Of a DNA stretch of 64,000 nucleotides, positions 28,466 to 35,318 are shown piece after piece. Within the stretch, counting starts at the first letter, position 1. The number at the start of each line of letters is the position of its first letter. The notes beneath the pieces are model-generated. The model ran no database searches and was not told the origin of the DNA. It saw only the letters and a list, made by a program, of their open reading frames with translations. The translations under genes and the position numbers were made by a program. Source of the DNA: Natronospirales bacterium (lineage in GTDB: Bacteria; Pseudomonadota; Gammaproteobacteria; Natronospirales; REEB76); the NCBI GenBank assembly GCA_021792635.1, contig JAJYUH010000003.1, positions 165,795-229,794 of the forward strand. Reading direction: 5' to 3'.

Positions 28466-28756
28466 ATGACAAGCGCAGGCTACCACGAGCCGATCGAGGA
28501 GTTGTCCGACGAAGTCCGCGATTTCCACCGGGCGGTAGTGTCGCTCATGGAAGAGCTGGAGGCGGTGGACTGGTACAACCAGCGGGTGGCCGCCTGCAAG
28601 GACCGGGAACTGGCCGCCATCCTGGCGCACAACCGCGACGAGGAGATGGAGCATGCCTCCATGGTGCTGGAATGGATCCGCCGGCATAGCCAGCGCTTTG
28701 AGCATGAACTGAAGGATCACCTCTTCAGCAAAGGTCCCATTACCGATCATGAGTAG
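28466..28756 (+). CDS. EncFtn-type half-ferritin without a visible encapsulin-targeting tail
   Basis: The 96 aa protein closely resembles the encapsulated ferritin EncFtn, a two-helix ferroxidase that assembles into an open decamer. I recall the Rhodospirillum rubrum protein well enough to place residues: the ferroxidase ligands (Glu32, Glu62, His65) correspond to Glu30, Glu60 and His63 here, in SLMEELEAVDWY and HNRDEEMEHASMVLEW, with Trp36 and Tyr37 also kept. It ends soon after KDHLFSKGPIT with no hydrophobic C-terminal cargo peptide, and no encapsulin shell gene is nearby. The ATG 28466 has GGAGGAAT upstream. It sits 109 bp after the Fe-S gene and 18 bp before DUF3501. Confidence 0.85.
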   Translation: MTSAGYHEPIEELSDEVRDFHRAVVSLMEELEAVDWYNQRVAACKDRELAAILAHNRDEEMEHASMVLEWIRRHSQRFEHELKDHLFSKGPITDHE

Positions 28757-28774
28757 TTTGAGAGGGATTGCCGC

Positions 28775-29359
28775 GTGAAAAAACTCGAGCGCAGGGATTT
28801 ATTGAGTCTTGAGGAGTACGCACAGAAACGCGCCGCCTTCCGCGAGCGGATCATGCGTCACAAAAAGACGCGTACTCTGTCCATTGGTCCCAATGTGACG
28901 CTGCTGTTCGAGGACGGTCTGACCATGCAGTACCAGGTCCAGGAGATGCTGCGCGCCGAGCGTATTTTCGAGCCCGCCGGTATTCAGGAGGAACTGGACG
29001 CCTACAATCCGCTGATCCCAGACGGCGGCAACTGGAAGGCCACCATGCTTATCGAGTTCGAAGACGTCGCGGAGCGCCAGCGGCAGCTCGCACGCCTCAT
29101 CGGTATCGAGGATCAAATCTGGATGCAGGTGTCGGGCCATGACAGTATCCGGGCGATCGCCGATGAGGATATGGAGCGGGAGAACGCCGACAAGACCTCC
29201 TCGGTGCATTTCCTGCGCTTCGAGCTCACGCCGCCGATGGTGCAGTCGCTCAAGAGCGGCGCAGTACTGGGTGCCGGCGTGGACCACGACCACTACCGCC
29301 ACGCGGTAACCCCGGTGCCCGCGGCAGTGCGCGCTGCACTGCTCGCCGATCTCGCCTGA
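28775..29359 (+). CDS. DUF3501 family protein
   Basis: The 194 aa protein matches DUF3501, a family I know only from genomic context, commonly next to rubrerythrin and GlpC-like Fe-S genes. It begins KKLERRDLLSLEEYAQKR and is rich in charged residues, with no signal peptide, membrane helix or cysteine cluster. It is the last gene of the operon, starting with GTG 18 bp after the half-ferritin. A role in peroxide or iron handling follows from context alone. Confidence 0.82.
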   Translation: MKKLERRDLLSLEEYAQKRAAFRERIMRHKKTRTLSIGPNVTLLFEDGLTMQYQVQEMLRAERIFEPAGIQEELDAYNPLIPDGGNWKATMLIEFEDVAERQRQLARLIGIEDQIWMQVSGHDSIRAIADEDMERENADKTSSVHFLRFELTPPMVQSLKSGAVLGAGVDHDHYRHAVTPVPAAVRAALLADLA

Positions 29360-29381
29360 TCCGCGGTCTTCCCGCCACCAC

Positions 29382-29409
29382 TTGCCTTCGGTATAACCCG
29401 AGTTATACT
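29382..29409 (+). promoter_or_regulatory. Promoter with overlapping palindromic operator for mazEF-like genes
   Basis: TTGCCT (29382-29387) and TATACT (29404-29409) with a 16 bp spacer form a promoter whose -10 box overlaps a palindrome, GTATAAC and GTTATAC separated by CCGA (29391-29408). Toxin-antitoxin operons of this kind are repressed by their own antitoxin, and this is the natural site. The antitoxin ATG is 7 bp further on, so the leader is nearly absent. Confidence 0.65.
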
Positions 29410-29415
29410 GGCGGC

Positions 29416-29658
29416 ATGAAAACCGCTATTTCCATTCCCGACATGGTTTTCCAGGCGGCCGAGCGGCTGAGCCGGCGCCTGGGCGTGTCCCGCAGCCAGT
29501 TGTACGGGCAGGCGGTGGCGGAATACCTCAAGGAACACGGCTCGGCGGGTATCACCGAGGCCCTGAACCGCGTGTATGGCGAGAATCCGCAGGTGGGCAC
29601 CATGGATACCGGCCTGCTTGAGCTTCAAAAGCGTTCCCTGCCGAGCGAAGACTGGTAG
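29416..29658 (+). CDS. MazE-like / ribbon-helix-helix antitoxin
   Basis: The 80 aa protein has an N-terminal DNA-binding ribbon-helix-helix pattern (MKTAISIPDMVFQAAERLSRRLGVSRSQLYGQAVAEYLKEH) and a C-terminal tail that should wrap around the toxin. It is coupled to the toxin: its TAG stop shares one base with the toxin GTG. It would neutralise the toxin and repress the operon through the palindrome upstream. The module lies between the DUF3501 gene and parE. Confidence 0.85.
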   Translation: MKTAISIPDMVFQAAERLSRRLGVSRSQLYGQAVAEYLKEHGSAGITEALNRVYGENPQVGTMDTGLLELQKRSLPSEDW

Positions 29659-29999
29659 TGCAGCGTGGCGAAATCTGGTGGGCCTCGTTGCCGGAGCCTT
29701 CCGGTTCAGGCCCGGGCTTCCGCCGGCCGGTACTCATCGTCCAATCCGATGATTTCAACAAGAGCCGCATCCAGACCGTGGTGGCCGCGGCCATCACATC
29801 CAACCTGAAACTTGCCGCGGCGCCGGGCAATGTGCTGTTGCGCAGCCGGGCTTCCGGTCTCAAGCGCGATTCGGTGGTGAATGTCTCCCAGGTGATTACC
29901 CTCGACAAGGGTTTTCTCACGGAACGTGTGGGAAAATTGCCGACCGGATCATTCCACGACGTGGAATCCGGCTTGCGCCTGGCGTTATCCCTGCCATGA
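29658..29999 (+). CDS. MazF/PemK-type mRNA interferase toxin
   Basis: The 113 aa protein has the PemK/MazF fold: RGEIWWASLPEPSGSGPGFRRPVLIVQSDDFN at the N-terminus, the VVAAAITSNLKLAAAPGNVLL core and DSVVNVSQVITLDKGFL with the conserved Asn-Val-Ser-Gln segment. Such toxins cleave mRNA at short motifs. The GTG start overlaps the antitoxin stop. Length and motifs are intact, so the toxin looks functional. parE starts 23 bp later. Confidence 0.88.
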   Translation: MQRGEIWWASLPEPSGSGPGFRRPVLIVQSDDFNKSRIQTVVAAAITSNLKLAAAPGNVLLRSRASGLKRDSVVNVSQVITLDKGFLTERVGKLPTGSFHDVESGLRLALSLP

Positions 30000-30022
30000 A
30001 CCCTAAAGAAAGATACTGAAGC

Positions 30023-31909
30023 ATGAGCGCCAGATACGACGCCGCCGACATTGAAGTGCTTTCCGGCCTTGATCCAGTGCGCCGGCGGCCTGGCATGTAC
30101 ACCGATACCAGCCGCCCCAACCATCTCGCCCAGGAAGTCATAGACAATTCCGTGGACGAGGCCATCGCCGGCTTCGCCAGAAGAATCGAGGTCATCGTCC
30201 ACAAGGATGGCTCACTGTCGGTCAACGACGACGGCCGCGGTATGCCGGTGGACGTGCACCCCAAGGAAAAGCTCACCGGCGTGGAGCTGATCCTCACGCG
30301 CCTGCACGCCGGCGCCAAGTTCTCCGACAAGAACTACCGCTTCTCCGGCGGCTTGCACGGAGTGGGTGTGTCGGTGGTAAACGCGCTCTCCGAGAAGCTC
30401 GAAGTGTGGGTACGCCGCAACGGCATGAACTATCACATGACGTTCAAGGACGGCCGGCGCACCGGCAAGCTGGAAGAGCAGGGCGTGGTGGGCAAGGCCA
30501 ACACCGGCACGCGCCTGCGCTTCTGGCCGGACCCGAAATACTTCGATTCGCCGAAATTTTCCATTCCAAAACTGAAGCACGTGCTGCGCGCCAAGGCGGT
30601 ACTGTGCCCCGGGCTCACCGTCAAACTCATCAACGAGCAGACCCTGGAAAAGGACGAATGGCAGTATCACGGCGGCCTTAAGGATTACCTGGTGGAGTCC
30701 CTTGAGGGCCGCGATTTTATCCCCGACGAACCCTTCACCGGCAGCCTGGAAGCGGAGAAAGAAGCCGCGGACTGGGCGGTGGTGTGGCTGCCGGACGGCG
30801 GCGAGGTGTTCGCCGAAAGTTACGTGAACCTCATTCCCACCGTACAGGACGGCACTCATGTGAACGGCCTGCGCACAGGGCTCACGGATGCGGTGCGCGA
30901 GTTCTGCGAATTCCGCAATCTGGTGCCGCGCGGCGTGAAACTCGCGCCGGAAGACATCTGTGATCGGGCCGCCTACGTGTTGTCGGTGAAAATGAGCGAT
31001 CCGCAATTCTCCGGCCAGACCAAGGAGCGGCTGTCGTCACGGGAATCCGCGGCCTTCGTCTCCGGCATCGTCAAGGATTCCCTAGCCCTGTGGCTTAATC
31101 AGCACACCGAAGCGGGCGAACAGATCGCGCAGCTCGCTATCGAGAGCGCCCAGCAGCGCCTGAAGCTCAGCAAGCAGGTGGTGCGCAAGAAAGTCACCAG
31201 CGGTCCGGCCCTGCCGGGCAAACTGGCGGACTGCAGCAGCGGCGAGTCGGAGCGCAGTGAATTGTTCCTGGTGGAAGGCGACTCCGCCGGTGGCTCCGCC
31301 AAACAGGCCCGAGACCGGGAGTTCCAGGCCATCCTGCCGCTGCGCGGCAAGATCCTGAACACCTGGGAAGTGGATGCCGCCGAAGTGCTGGCTTCACAGG
31401 AAGTCCACGACATCAGCGTGGCGCTCGGCGTGGAGCCGGGTTCCAGCGATCTCGGCGGCTTGCGCTATCACAAGGTCTGCATCCTGGCGGATGCGGATTC
31501 CGACGGCCAGCATATCGCCACGCTCCTGTGCGCACTTTTCCTGCGTCACTTCAGGCCGCTGGTGCAGAGCGGGCACGTGTTCGTCTGCATGCCGCCGCTG
31601 TTCCGCATTGATATCGGCAAGAACGTGTACTACGCGCTGGACGAAGGCGAGCGCAAGGGAATCCTTGACCGCATCGCCGCCGAGCAGCAGAAAGGTAAGA
31701 TGACGGTCACACGTTTCAAGGGCCTGGGCGAGATGAGTCCGCAGCAGTTGCGCGAGACCACCATCGCGCCGGATACCCGCCGGCTGGTTCAGCTCACCAT
31801 AGAAGCCAAGGACAACACCGACCGGCTCATGGACATGCTGCTCGCCAAGAAGCGCGCGGCGGACCGCAGGGAATGGCTGGAGAAGAAGGGCAATCTGGCG
31901 GAGGTCTAG
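30023..31909 (+). CDS. parE: DNA topoisomerase IV subunit B
   Basis: ParE is the ATPase subunit of topoisomerase IV, which decatenates chromosomes. The 628 aa protein has the GHKL ATP site (VIDNSVDEAIAG near residue 40, VNDDGRGMPVD, GGLHGVGVSVVNALS near residue 109) and the TOPRIM domain with LFLVEGDSAGGSAKQARDREFQ near residue 413 and ILADADSDGQHI near residue 490. Its partner parC lies 12.8 kb downstream, separated by an accessory island, whereas other bacteria often keep the two adjacent. The CPBP gene begins 6 bp after its stop. Confidence 0.95.
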   Translation: MSARYDAADIEVLSGLDPVRRRPGMYTDTSRPNHLAQEVIDNSVDEAIAGFARRIEVIVHKDGSLSVNDDGRGMPVDVHPKEKLTGVELILTRLHAGAKFSDKNYRFSGGLHGVGVSVVNALSEKLEVWVRRNGMNYHMTFKDGRRTGKLEEQGVVGKANTGTRLRFWPDPKYFDSPKFSIPKLKHVLRAKAVLCPGLTVKLINEQTLEKDEWQYHGGLKDYLVESLEGRDFIPDEPFTGSLEAEKEAADWAVVWLPDGGEVFAESYVNLIPTVQDGTHVNGLRTGLTDAVREFCEFRNLVPRGVKLAPEDICDRAAYVLSVKMSDPQFSGQTKERLSSRESAAFVSGIVKDSLALWLNQHTEAGEQIAQLAIESAQQRLKLSKQVVRKKVTSGPALPGKLADCSSGESERSELFLVEGDSAGGSAKQARDREFQAILPLRGKILNTWEVDAAEVLASQEVHDISVALGVEPGSSDLGGLRYHKVCILADADSDGQHIATLLCALFLRHFRPLVQSGHVFVCMPPLFRIDIGKNVYYALDEGERKGILDRIAAEQQKGKMTVTRFKGLGEMSPQQLRETTIAPDTRRLVQLTIEAKDNTDRLMDMLLAKKRAADRREWLEKKGNLAEV

Positions 31910-31915
31910 CAGCGC

Positions 31916-32563
31916 ATGAAAGTCCCCCTGCTGAAATCAGTCCTTCTGACGCTGCTGTTGTTCGTCGGTTCCTATCTGCCTGCATTTGCAGTCGTGGGGC
32001 TGTTAAAGCCTCATGCAGTAGTTGCCGTGCCGCTCACCATTGGCATTTCGCTTGCCGCTGCAATGATTCTCATACTGGTTCTTGGCCATTCCCGCGGCGG
32101 CATCCGGTCGTACGGCTTCAGATGGTGCGAGCCGCGGTACCTTCTGTGGGCAATCGTTCTCGCCCTGCCCGTCGGTTTGGGGCTCACCTACGTGACTGAG
32201 TTGTTTCCCGTGCACGATCCGCTGGCTGGCGCGCATTTCCGTCCCTGGATGACAGCGGTCTATTTTCTCGCGGGGGCACCGCTGTCGGAGGAAATCATTT
32301 TCCGCGGCCTACTGCAAACTACGCTGTTTCAAGCCGTGGAGGCGGATTTCGGAATTGCCTCGATCCGGATTTCCATCGCTGCCTTCGCCGTGGCAGCCCT
32401 GTTTGGACTGATTCATCTGAACATCAGTCTGTTGACGGCGGTTTCGGCTTTTGCGCTTGGTCTTTTGGCGGGTGTGTTGCGCCAGCGTAGTGGCAGTCTG
32501 TTGCCCGCATACTTGGTGCATGCAATCTTCAACGCCGCAGGAATCGTCTGGACGCTCAGATAA
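31916..32563 (+). CDS. CPBP family intramembrane metalloprotease
   Basis: The 215 aa membrane protein has about six to seven hydrophobic helices and the CPBP (CAAX protease/bacteriocin-processing) motifs: SEEIIFRGLLQ near residue 122 (glutamate pair plus Arg), FGLIHLNIS near residue 162 and HAIFNAAG near the end, with the metal-binding histidines. Members process bacteriocins, give bacteriocin immunity or act in membrane stress; the job here is unknown. It follows parE by 6 bp, so it may be read from the parE promoter. A second, unrelated-looking CPBP gene lies in the integron cassette at 42214. Confidence 0.85.
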   Translation: MKVPLLKSVLLTLLLFVGSYLPAFAVVGLLKPHAVVAVPLTIGISLAAAMILILVLGHSRGGIRSYGFRWCEPRYLLWAIVLALPVGLGLTYVTELFPVHDPLAGAHFRPWMTAVYFLAGAPLSEEIIFRGLLQTTLFQAVEADFGIASIRISIAAFAVAALFGLIHLNISLLTAVSAFALGLLAGVLRQRSGSLLPAYLVHAIFNAAGIVWTLR

Positions 32564-32583
32564 AATCCCGATGTCTTAATCGG

Positions 32584-32700
32584 CTGCATGCCGTCTTTCC
32601 CGACCGCCCCCAGGCGGAAGTCCTTCGCTTCGTGTCTATCAGCAATGGCTGAAGCGGTGCCGGACAGGCCGTTATTTGCAATCACTTCGACGTATTTCAT
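32584..32700 (-). pseudogene. Remnant of an N-terminal domain (possibly DUF389-like)
   Basis: A gene begins well at ATG 32700 (GGAGGGCAAG just upstream) with MKYVEVIANNGLSGTASA, then AIADRHEAKDFRLGAVGKDGMQ, which reads like the N-terminal regulatory domain of DUF389 proteins. After about 39 codons the likeness stops and the frame runs antisense into the CPBP gene. It follows the DUF167 gene by 21 bp, so an operon member seems to have lost most of its length by deletion. The family assignment is from memory and weak. Confidence 0.4.
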
Positions 32701-32721
32701 CTTGCCCTCCAGGCTTCAGGC

Positions 32722-32973
32722 TCACTCGTTCCCGATCTGAACGAGCTTGATGCGGCCCGTGGCGCCGCTTTTGATGGTGACCGTGGATTTGGGGCAGGCA
32801 AAGCGCCGCGCGATCAGCTCGACCAGTTCCCGATTGGCCCGGCCCTCCATGGGCGGCGACTGCAGCCGTGCCACCCACAGGCCTTCCTGGTTCGGCTCTT
32901 CGAGCGTGCTGACTCGCGCGTTGGGCTTGACCTTCACCCGGATGATTCTGGTGCTGGAATTGCCGGCGTTCAA
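32722..32973 (-). CDS. DUF167 family protein (YggU-like)
   Basis: The 83 aa protein contains the DUF167 domain (IIRVKVKPNARVSTLEEPNQEG, then LQSPPMEGRANRELVELIARRF and IKSGATGRIKLVQI), a small fold of unknown function. No ATG fits. A TTG at 32973 overlaps the TGA of the upstream glycosylase gene as TTGA, which gives the family length and would couple the two genes; I chose it. The longer in-frame extension to 33207 is antisense-like sequence within the glycosylase gene. Confidence 0.75.
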   Translation of the reverse strand: MNAGNSSTRIIRVKVKPNARVSTLEEPNQEGLWVARLQSPPMEGRANRELVELIARRFACPKSTVTIKSGATGRIKLVQIGNE

Positions 32974-33500
32974 CGGGGATTCCGCTGTGAGTCGCGTCTG
33001 AGCGATTTCTTTCGCACGAGTATTCGGCGCGCCGGTTTTCGGGGTTTGGCTGCCGCAGAAATCCGCCGCGGCGTGACCACTTCCCAGTCGGCGATACCGC
33101 CGGCGATTACCCGGAACAGCGGATGCGGTTTCGGTATTCCGGCCGCGGCAAATTGCCGCAAGCGGGTGGGTTTGCATTTTCTGAGCTTGCGGACCAGGTG
33201 CGTCCATTCGTGTTTGAGCTGTCCGCGGCTGACGGTGAGCGGCTGGTGCTTGCCGCTGCGGCTGATCTTGCGGGCGTCAAAGCGGTAGCCGCGGCGCGCG
33301 GCTTCAGCGTGCACCTGCCGGAGATACGCGGCGATGCAGTATCTCGATGCCCGTGATTCCCGAAACCGCTGTAACTGCGGGTGATGCCGGTAGCCGCGCG
33401 TCCTGCCGCGCAGCACCGCCTGCGCCAGCAGCGCCTCCCGCCACAACGCCACCAGACCCTTGGCGTCGAGATATTTGGGATGCAGCGACCAGAGACGCAT
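32970..33500 (-). CDS. Pyrimidine dimer DNA glycosylase/endonuclease V family protein
   Basis: The 176 aa product begins MRLWSLHPKYLDAKGLVALW followed by REALLAQAVLRGRTRGYRHHPQLQRF, the signature of the Pyr_excise family, which includes T4 endonuclease V. Members excise UV-induced dimers, though many chromosomal homologues are uncharacterised. The start ATG 33500 matches that conserved N-terminus; the track's extension to 33545 adds nothing. The C-terminus is strongly basic (KPRKPARRILVRKKSLRR). It heads a leftward operon with DUF167 and the remnant gene. Confidence 0.8.
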   Translation of the reverse strand: MRLWSLHPKYLDAKGLVALWREALLAQAVLRGRTRGYRHHPQLQRFRESRASRYCIAAYLRQVHAEAARRGYRFDARKISRSGKHQPLTVSRGQLKHEWTHLVRKLRKCKPTRLRQFAAAGIPKPHPLFRVIAGGIADWEVVTPRRISAAAKPRKPARRILVRKKSLRRDSQRNPR

Positions 33501-33615
33501 CAGCAATTTATTTTGTGAATCAACAATGAAGGGAGCATGCCGCAAGCATGGTTCGGAAAGCTCTGGTTCATGCCTGCAATTTGCAATAGCGTCATTGCGC
33601 CCCCGGATCAGGTCC

Positions 33616-33653
33616 GGGGCCGGCTACCCGTCACCGGCTCAGGTGCCGGCCCC
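33616..33653. repeat. Hairpin repeat, copy 1
   Basis: Perfect arms GGGGCCGGC and GCCGGCCCC flank a 20 nt loop, 45 bp beyond the stop of the DUF6632 gene. The 36 bp at 33617-33652 match the copy at 34926-34961 at most positions and with identical spacing. Confidence 0.6.
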
Positions 33654-33698
33654 GTGATGGTTATAGCCCGGGGGCAAAGTGCCGCTGTTGCAGCGTGG

Positions 33699-34100
33699 TC
33701 AGGTCGCGGGCTGCGAAGCTCCGGCGGTGCTGGCCCCGGACGTGAGCACCGCCAACACGATGGCGACAATCAAGAGCGCGGGCACGTCCCCCAGCAGATG
33801 GCCATGATGCTCGGGGTACACAAATGCCTGAACCGCCATGATTCCGCCATGCACCACGCTCGACCAGACGGTGAACCAGATGAGGCTGAGATGCGCGAGT
33901 GGATTCCGGGCGGCGATAATCAGGAATACGCCAAGCGTCGCGTAAACGCCGATGATCATCAGTGGGTAATCCGAATGGTTCGTGTTCCAGGACCAGCCGG
34001 ACGGCCAGATCATCATGAGCGGGTAGATGCCTATAATGAATATTACACCCACCACTATCAGCGCGATCTTCAGGTACGTGAGACGATGAATGTCGTTCAT
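33699..34100 (-). CDS. DUF6632-like small membrane protein
   Basis: The 133 aa protein has four hydrophobic helices and the family-like segments KIALIVVGVIFIIGIYPLMM, IIGVYATLGVFLIIAARNPL and FTVWSSVVHGGIMAVQA. Function unknown; no signal peptide or enzyme motif. It is a single leftward gene, 152 bp of gene-free sequence away from the glycosylase operon apart from the hairpin repeat. The family name is from memory. Confidence 0.72.
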   Translation of the reverse strand: MNDIHRLTYLKIALIVVGVIFIIGIYPLMMIWPSGWSWNTNHSDYPLMIIGVYATLGVFLIIAARNPLAHLSLIWFTVWSSVVHGGIMAVQAFVYPEHHGHLLGDVPALLIVAIVLAVLTSGASTAGASQPAT

Positions 34101-34310
34101 GGTTCTCTCCTTTATGCCATAGTTCGCCGCCGGTTCATTTGGCGGCCGTCGCCCGTAGCGTTCCGGGACGTTCCCGCGAGCAGGACTATCAGGGTAACCG
34201 GCTGTTGAATGACAATATTGTTCGGCTGTGTTGTGCCGGCGGTTTTCCGGCGCCAGTAAGTTCTCTTTCCCTGACGTACTTTAGAGTCCCCGATAGGGGA
34301 TCCGTAAACC

Positions 34311-34851
34311 CCTCGCCTTTAGGCGAAGGATAGGTAGGTAGTTTATGCTGAGGAGATGGAAGACTACAAACGTGGAAGTCATACGGTGTGGGATTGCAAG
34401 TACCACTTGGTGTGGACGACGAAATACCGGTATGAGGTACTGGGAGGGGATGTTGGGCTGAGATGTCGGGAGTTGCTGAGGGAGATTGCGCGGAGCAAGG
34501 AGATGCGAATCTATGCGGGGTCGGTGAACCGGGATCACGTGCACATGCTGATCGGGATACCGCCGCAGATCTCGGTGTCACGGGCGGTACAATATTTGAA
34601 GGGCAAGAGTTCGCACAAGCTGTGATCGGAGTTTTCAGCACTGAGGAAGCGGTACTGGGGACAGCACTTATGGGCCCGTGGGTATTGGGTGTGCACGAGC
34701 GGGAATGTCACGGATGAAGTGTGGAAGCGATACATTGAGGAGCAGACGCCGCCGGAGCCGGATGATGATTTTCACGTGGTGTAATCGGCCGAATGGCCGA
34801 TGGATCCGGCTTTAAGCCGTCCTCTCTGAAGCCACCGCCTTGAGGCGGTGG
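34311..34851 (+). mobile_element. IS200/IS605-type insertion sequence (defective)
   Basis: A tnpA reading frame is bracketed by subterminal hairpins: an imperfect stem at 34311-34329 (CCTCGCC and GGCGAAGG around TTTA) and a perfect stem at 34832-34851 (CCACCGCC and GGCGGTGG around TTGA). Such asymmetric structures, not inverted terminal repeats, mark this family, which moves as single strands. No tnpB is present, so it is the IS200 sub-type. The exact ends are not determined. Transposase is interrupted, so it can move only in trans. Confidence 0.7.
34356..34784 (+). pseudogene. tnpA: IS200-type transposase TnpA with an in-frame stop
   Basis: The frame encodes a Y1 HUH transposase: VWDCKYHLVWTTKYRYEVL at the start and the HUH motif DHVHMLIGIP near residue 65. 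At codon 90 a TGA (34623-34625) replaces a codon that is normally Leu in SSHKLLSEF-type sequence. Reading continues in the same frame through SEFSALRKRYWGQHLWARGYW and TDEVWKRYIEEQTPPEPDDD to TAA at 34782. The catalytic tyrosine should lie in the YIEEQ helix, beyond the stop, so the truncated protein cannot cut DNA. Confidence 0.85.
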
Positions 34852-34924
34852 AGTGTTCACATGGGATTTTTCCTTCCATGGTGTTGGGGAACGAAAGTGT
34901 ACGCCTTGGGCCGCGCAATGACAC

Positions 34925-34962
34925 AGGGCCGGCTTGCAGTCACTAGTTCAGGCACCGGCCCT
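34925..34962. repeat. Hairpin repeat, copy 2
   Basis: Arms AGGGCCGG and CCGGCCCT flank a 22 nt loop, starting 7 bp beyond the stop of the SdpI-like gene. Sequence and spacing follow copy 1, with differences mainly in the loop. Both copies sit just after the 3' end of a leftward gene. Confidence 0.6.
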
Positions 34963-34969
34963 GCGGCTG

Positions 34970-35296
34970 TTACAAGCGGCGGACATAGATCCCGGCCAGC
35001 ACCAGCGCGATCAGCAGCGGCAGCCAAAATCCCGCCAGATGGATGAGGAAAATCTCGAAGTTGCCGCCGGTGAGCCTGCTGTAGGGCCAGGCCCGCGCCA
35101 CCACGGCGTACACCACGCTCGCCAGCATCAGCATGATCCCAGCAAGCCGGTTGATTGAATACCACACACGATCATCCGCGAGGGCTTTTCGTATCCGGAA
35201 TCCGTAGAACCGGTTGCGCGGGATGAGTCCCAGGGCGAGGGGTATAGCGGCCAGAAACAGCAGCGCCGCGGGAATGGCGAAAGGCTGCGAAAACAC
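34970..35296 (-). CDS. SdpI-like membrane protein
   Basis: The 108 aa product has about three hydrophobic helices and the segment IPRNRFYGFRIRKALADDRVWYSINR, which is characteristic of the SdpI/YhfL family (immunity to a killing factor in Bacillus; function in proteobacteria unknown). I placed the start at GTG 35296, which opens the first helix; the long in-frame extension to 35470 is antisense to the next gene. It lies 22 bp after the F420-reductase-like gene in the same direction. Confidence 0.68.
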   Translation of the reverse strand: MFSQPFAIPAALLFLAAIPLALGLIPRNRFYGFRIRKALADDRVWYSINRLAGIMLMLASVVYAVVARAWPYSRLTGGNFEIFLIHLAGFWLPLLIALVLAGIYVRRL

Positions 35297-35318
35297 GGGG
35301 TTCGGCCTGCGGAGCCTG

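Noticed and set aside
26524..29359. Encapsulin shell gene in the half-ferritin operon
   Set aside because: All frames between the neighbours are accounted for; no HK97-type protein of about 270 aa is encoded.
34311..34851. TnpB/IS605-type accessory gene or guide RNA
   Set aside because: There is no second reading frame of sufficient length; the element ends directly after tnpA.
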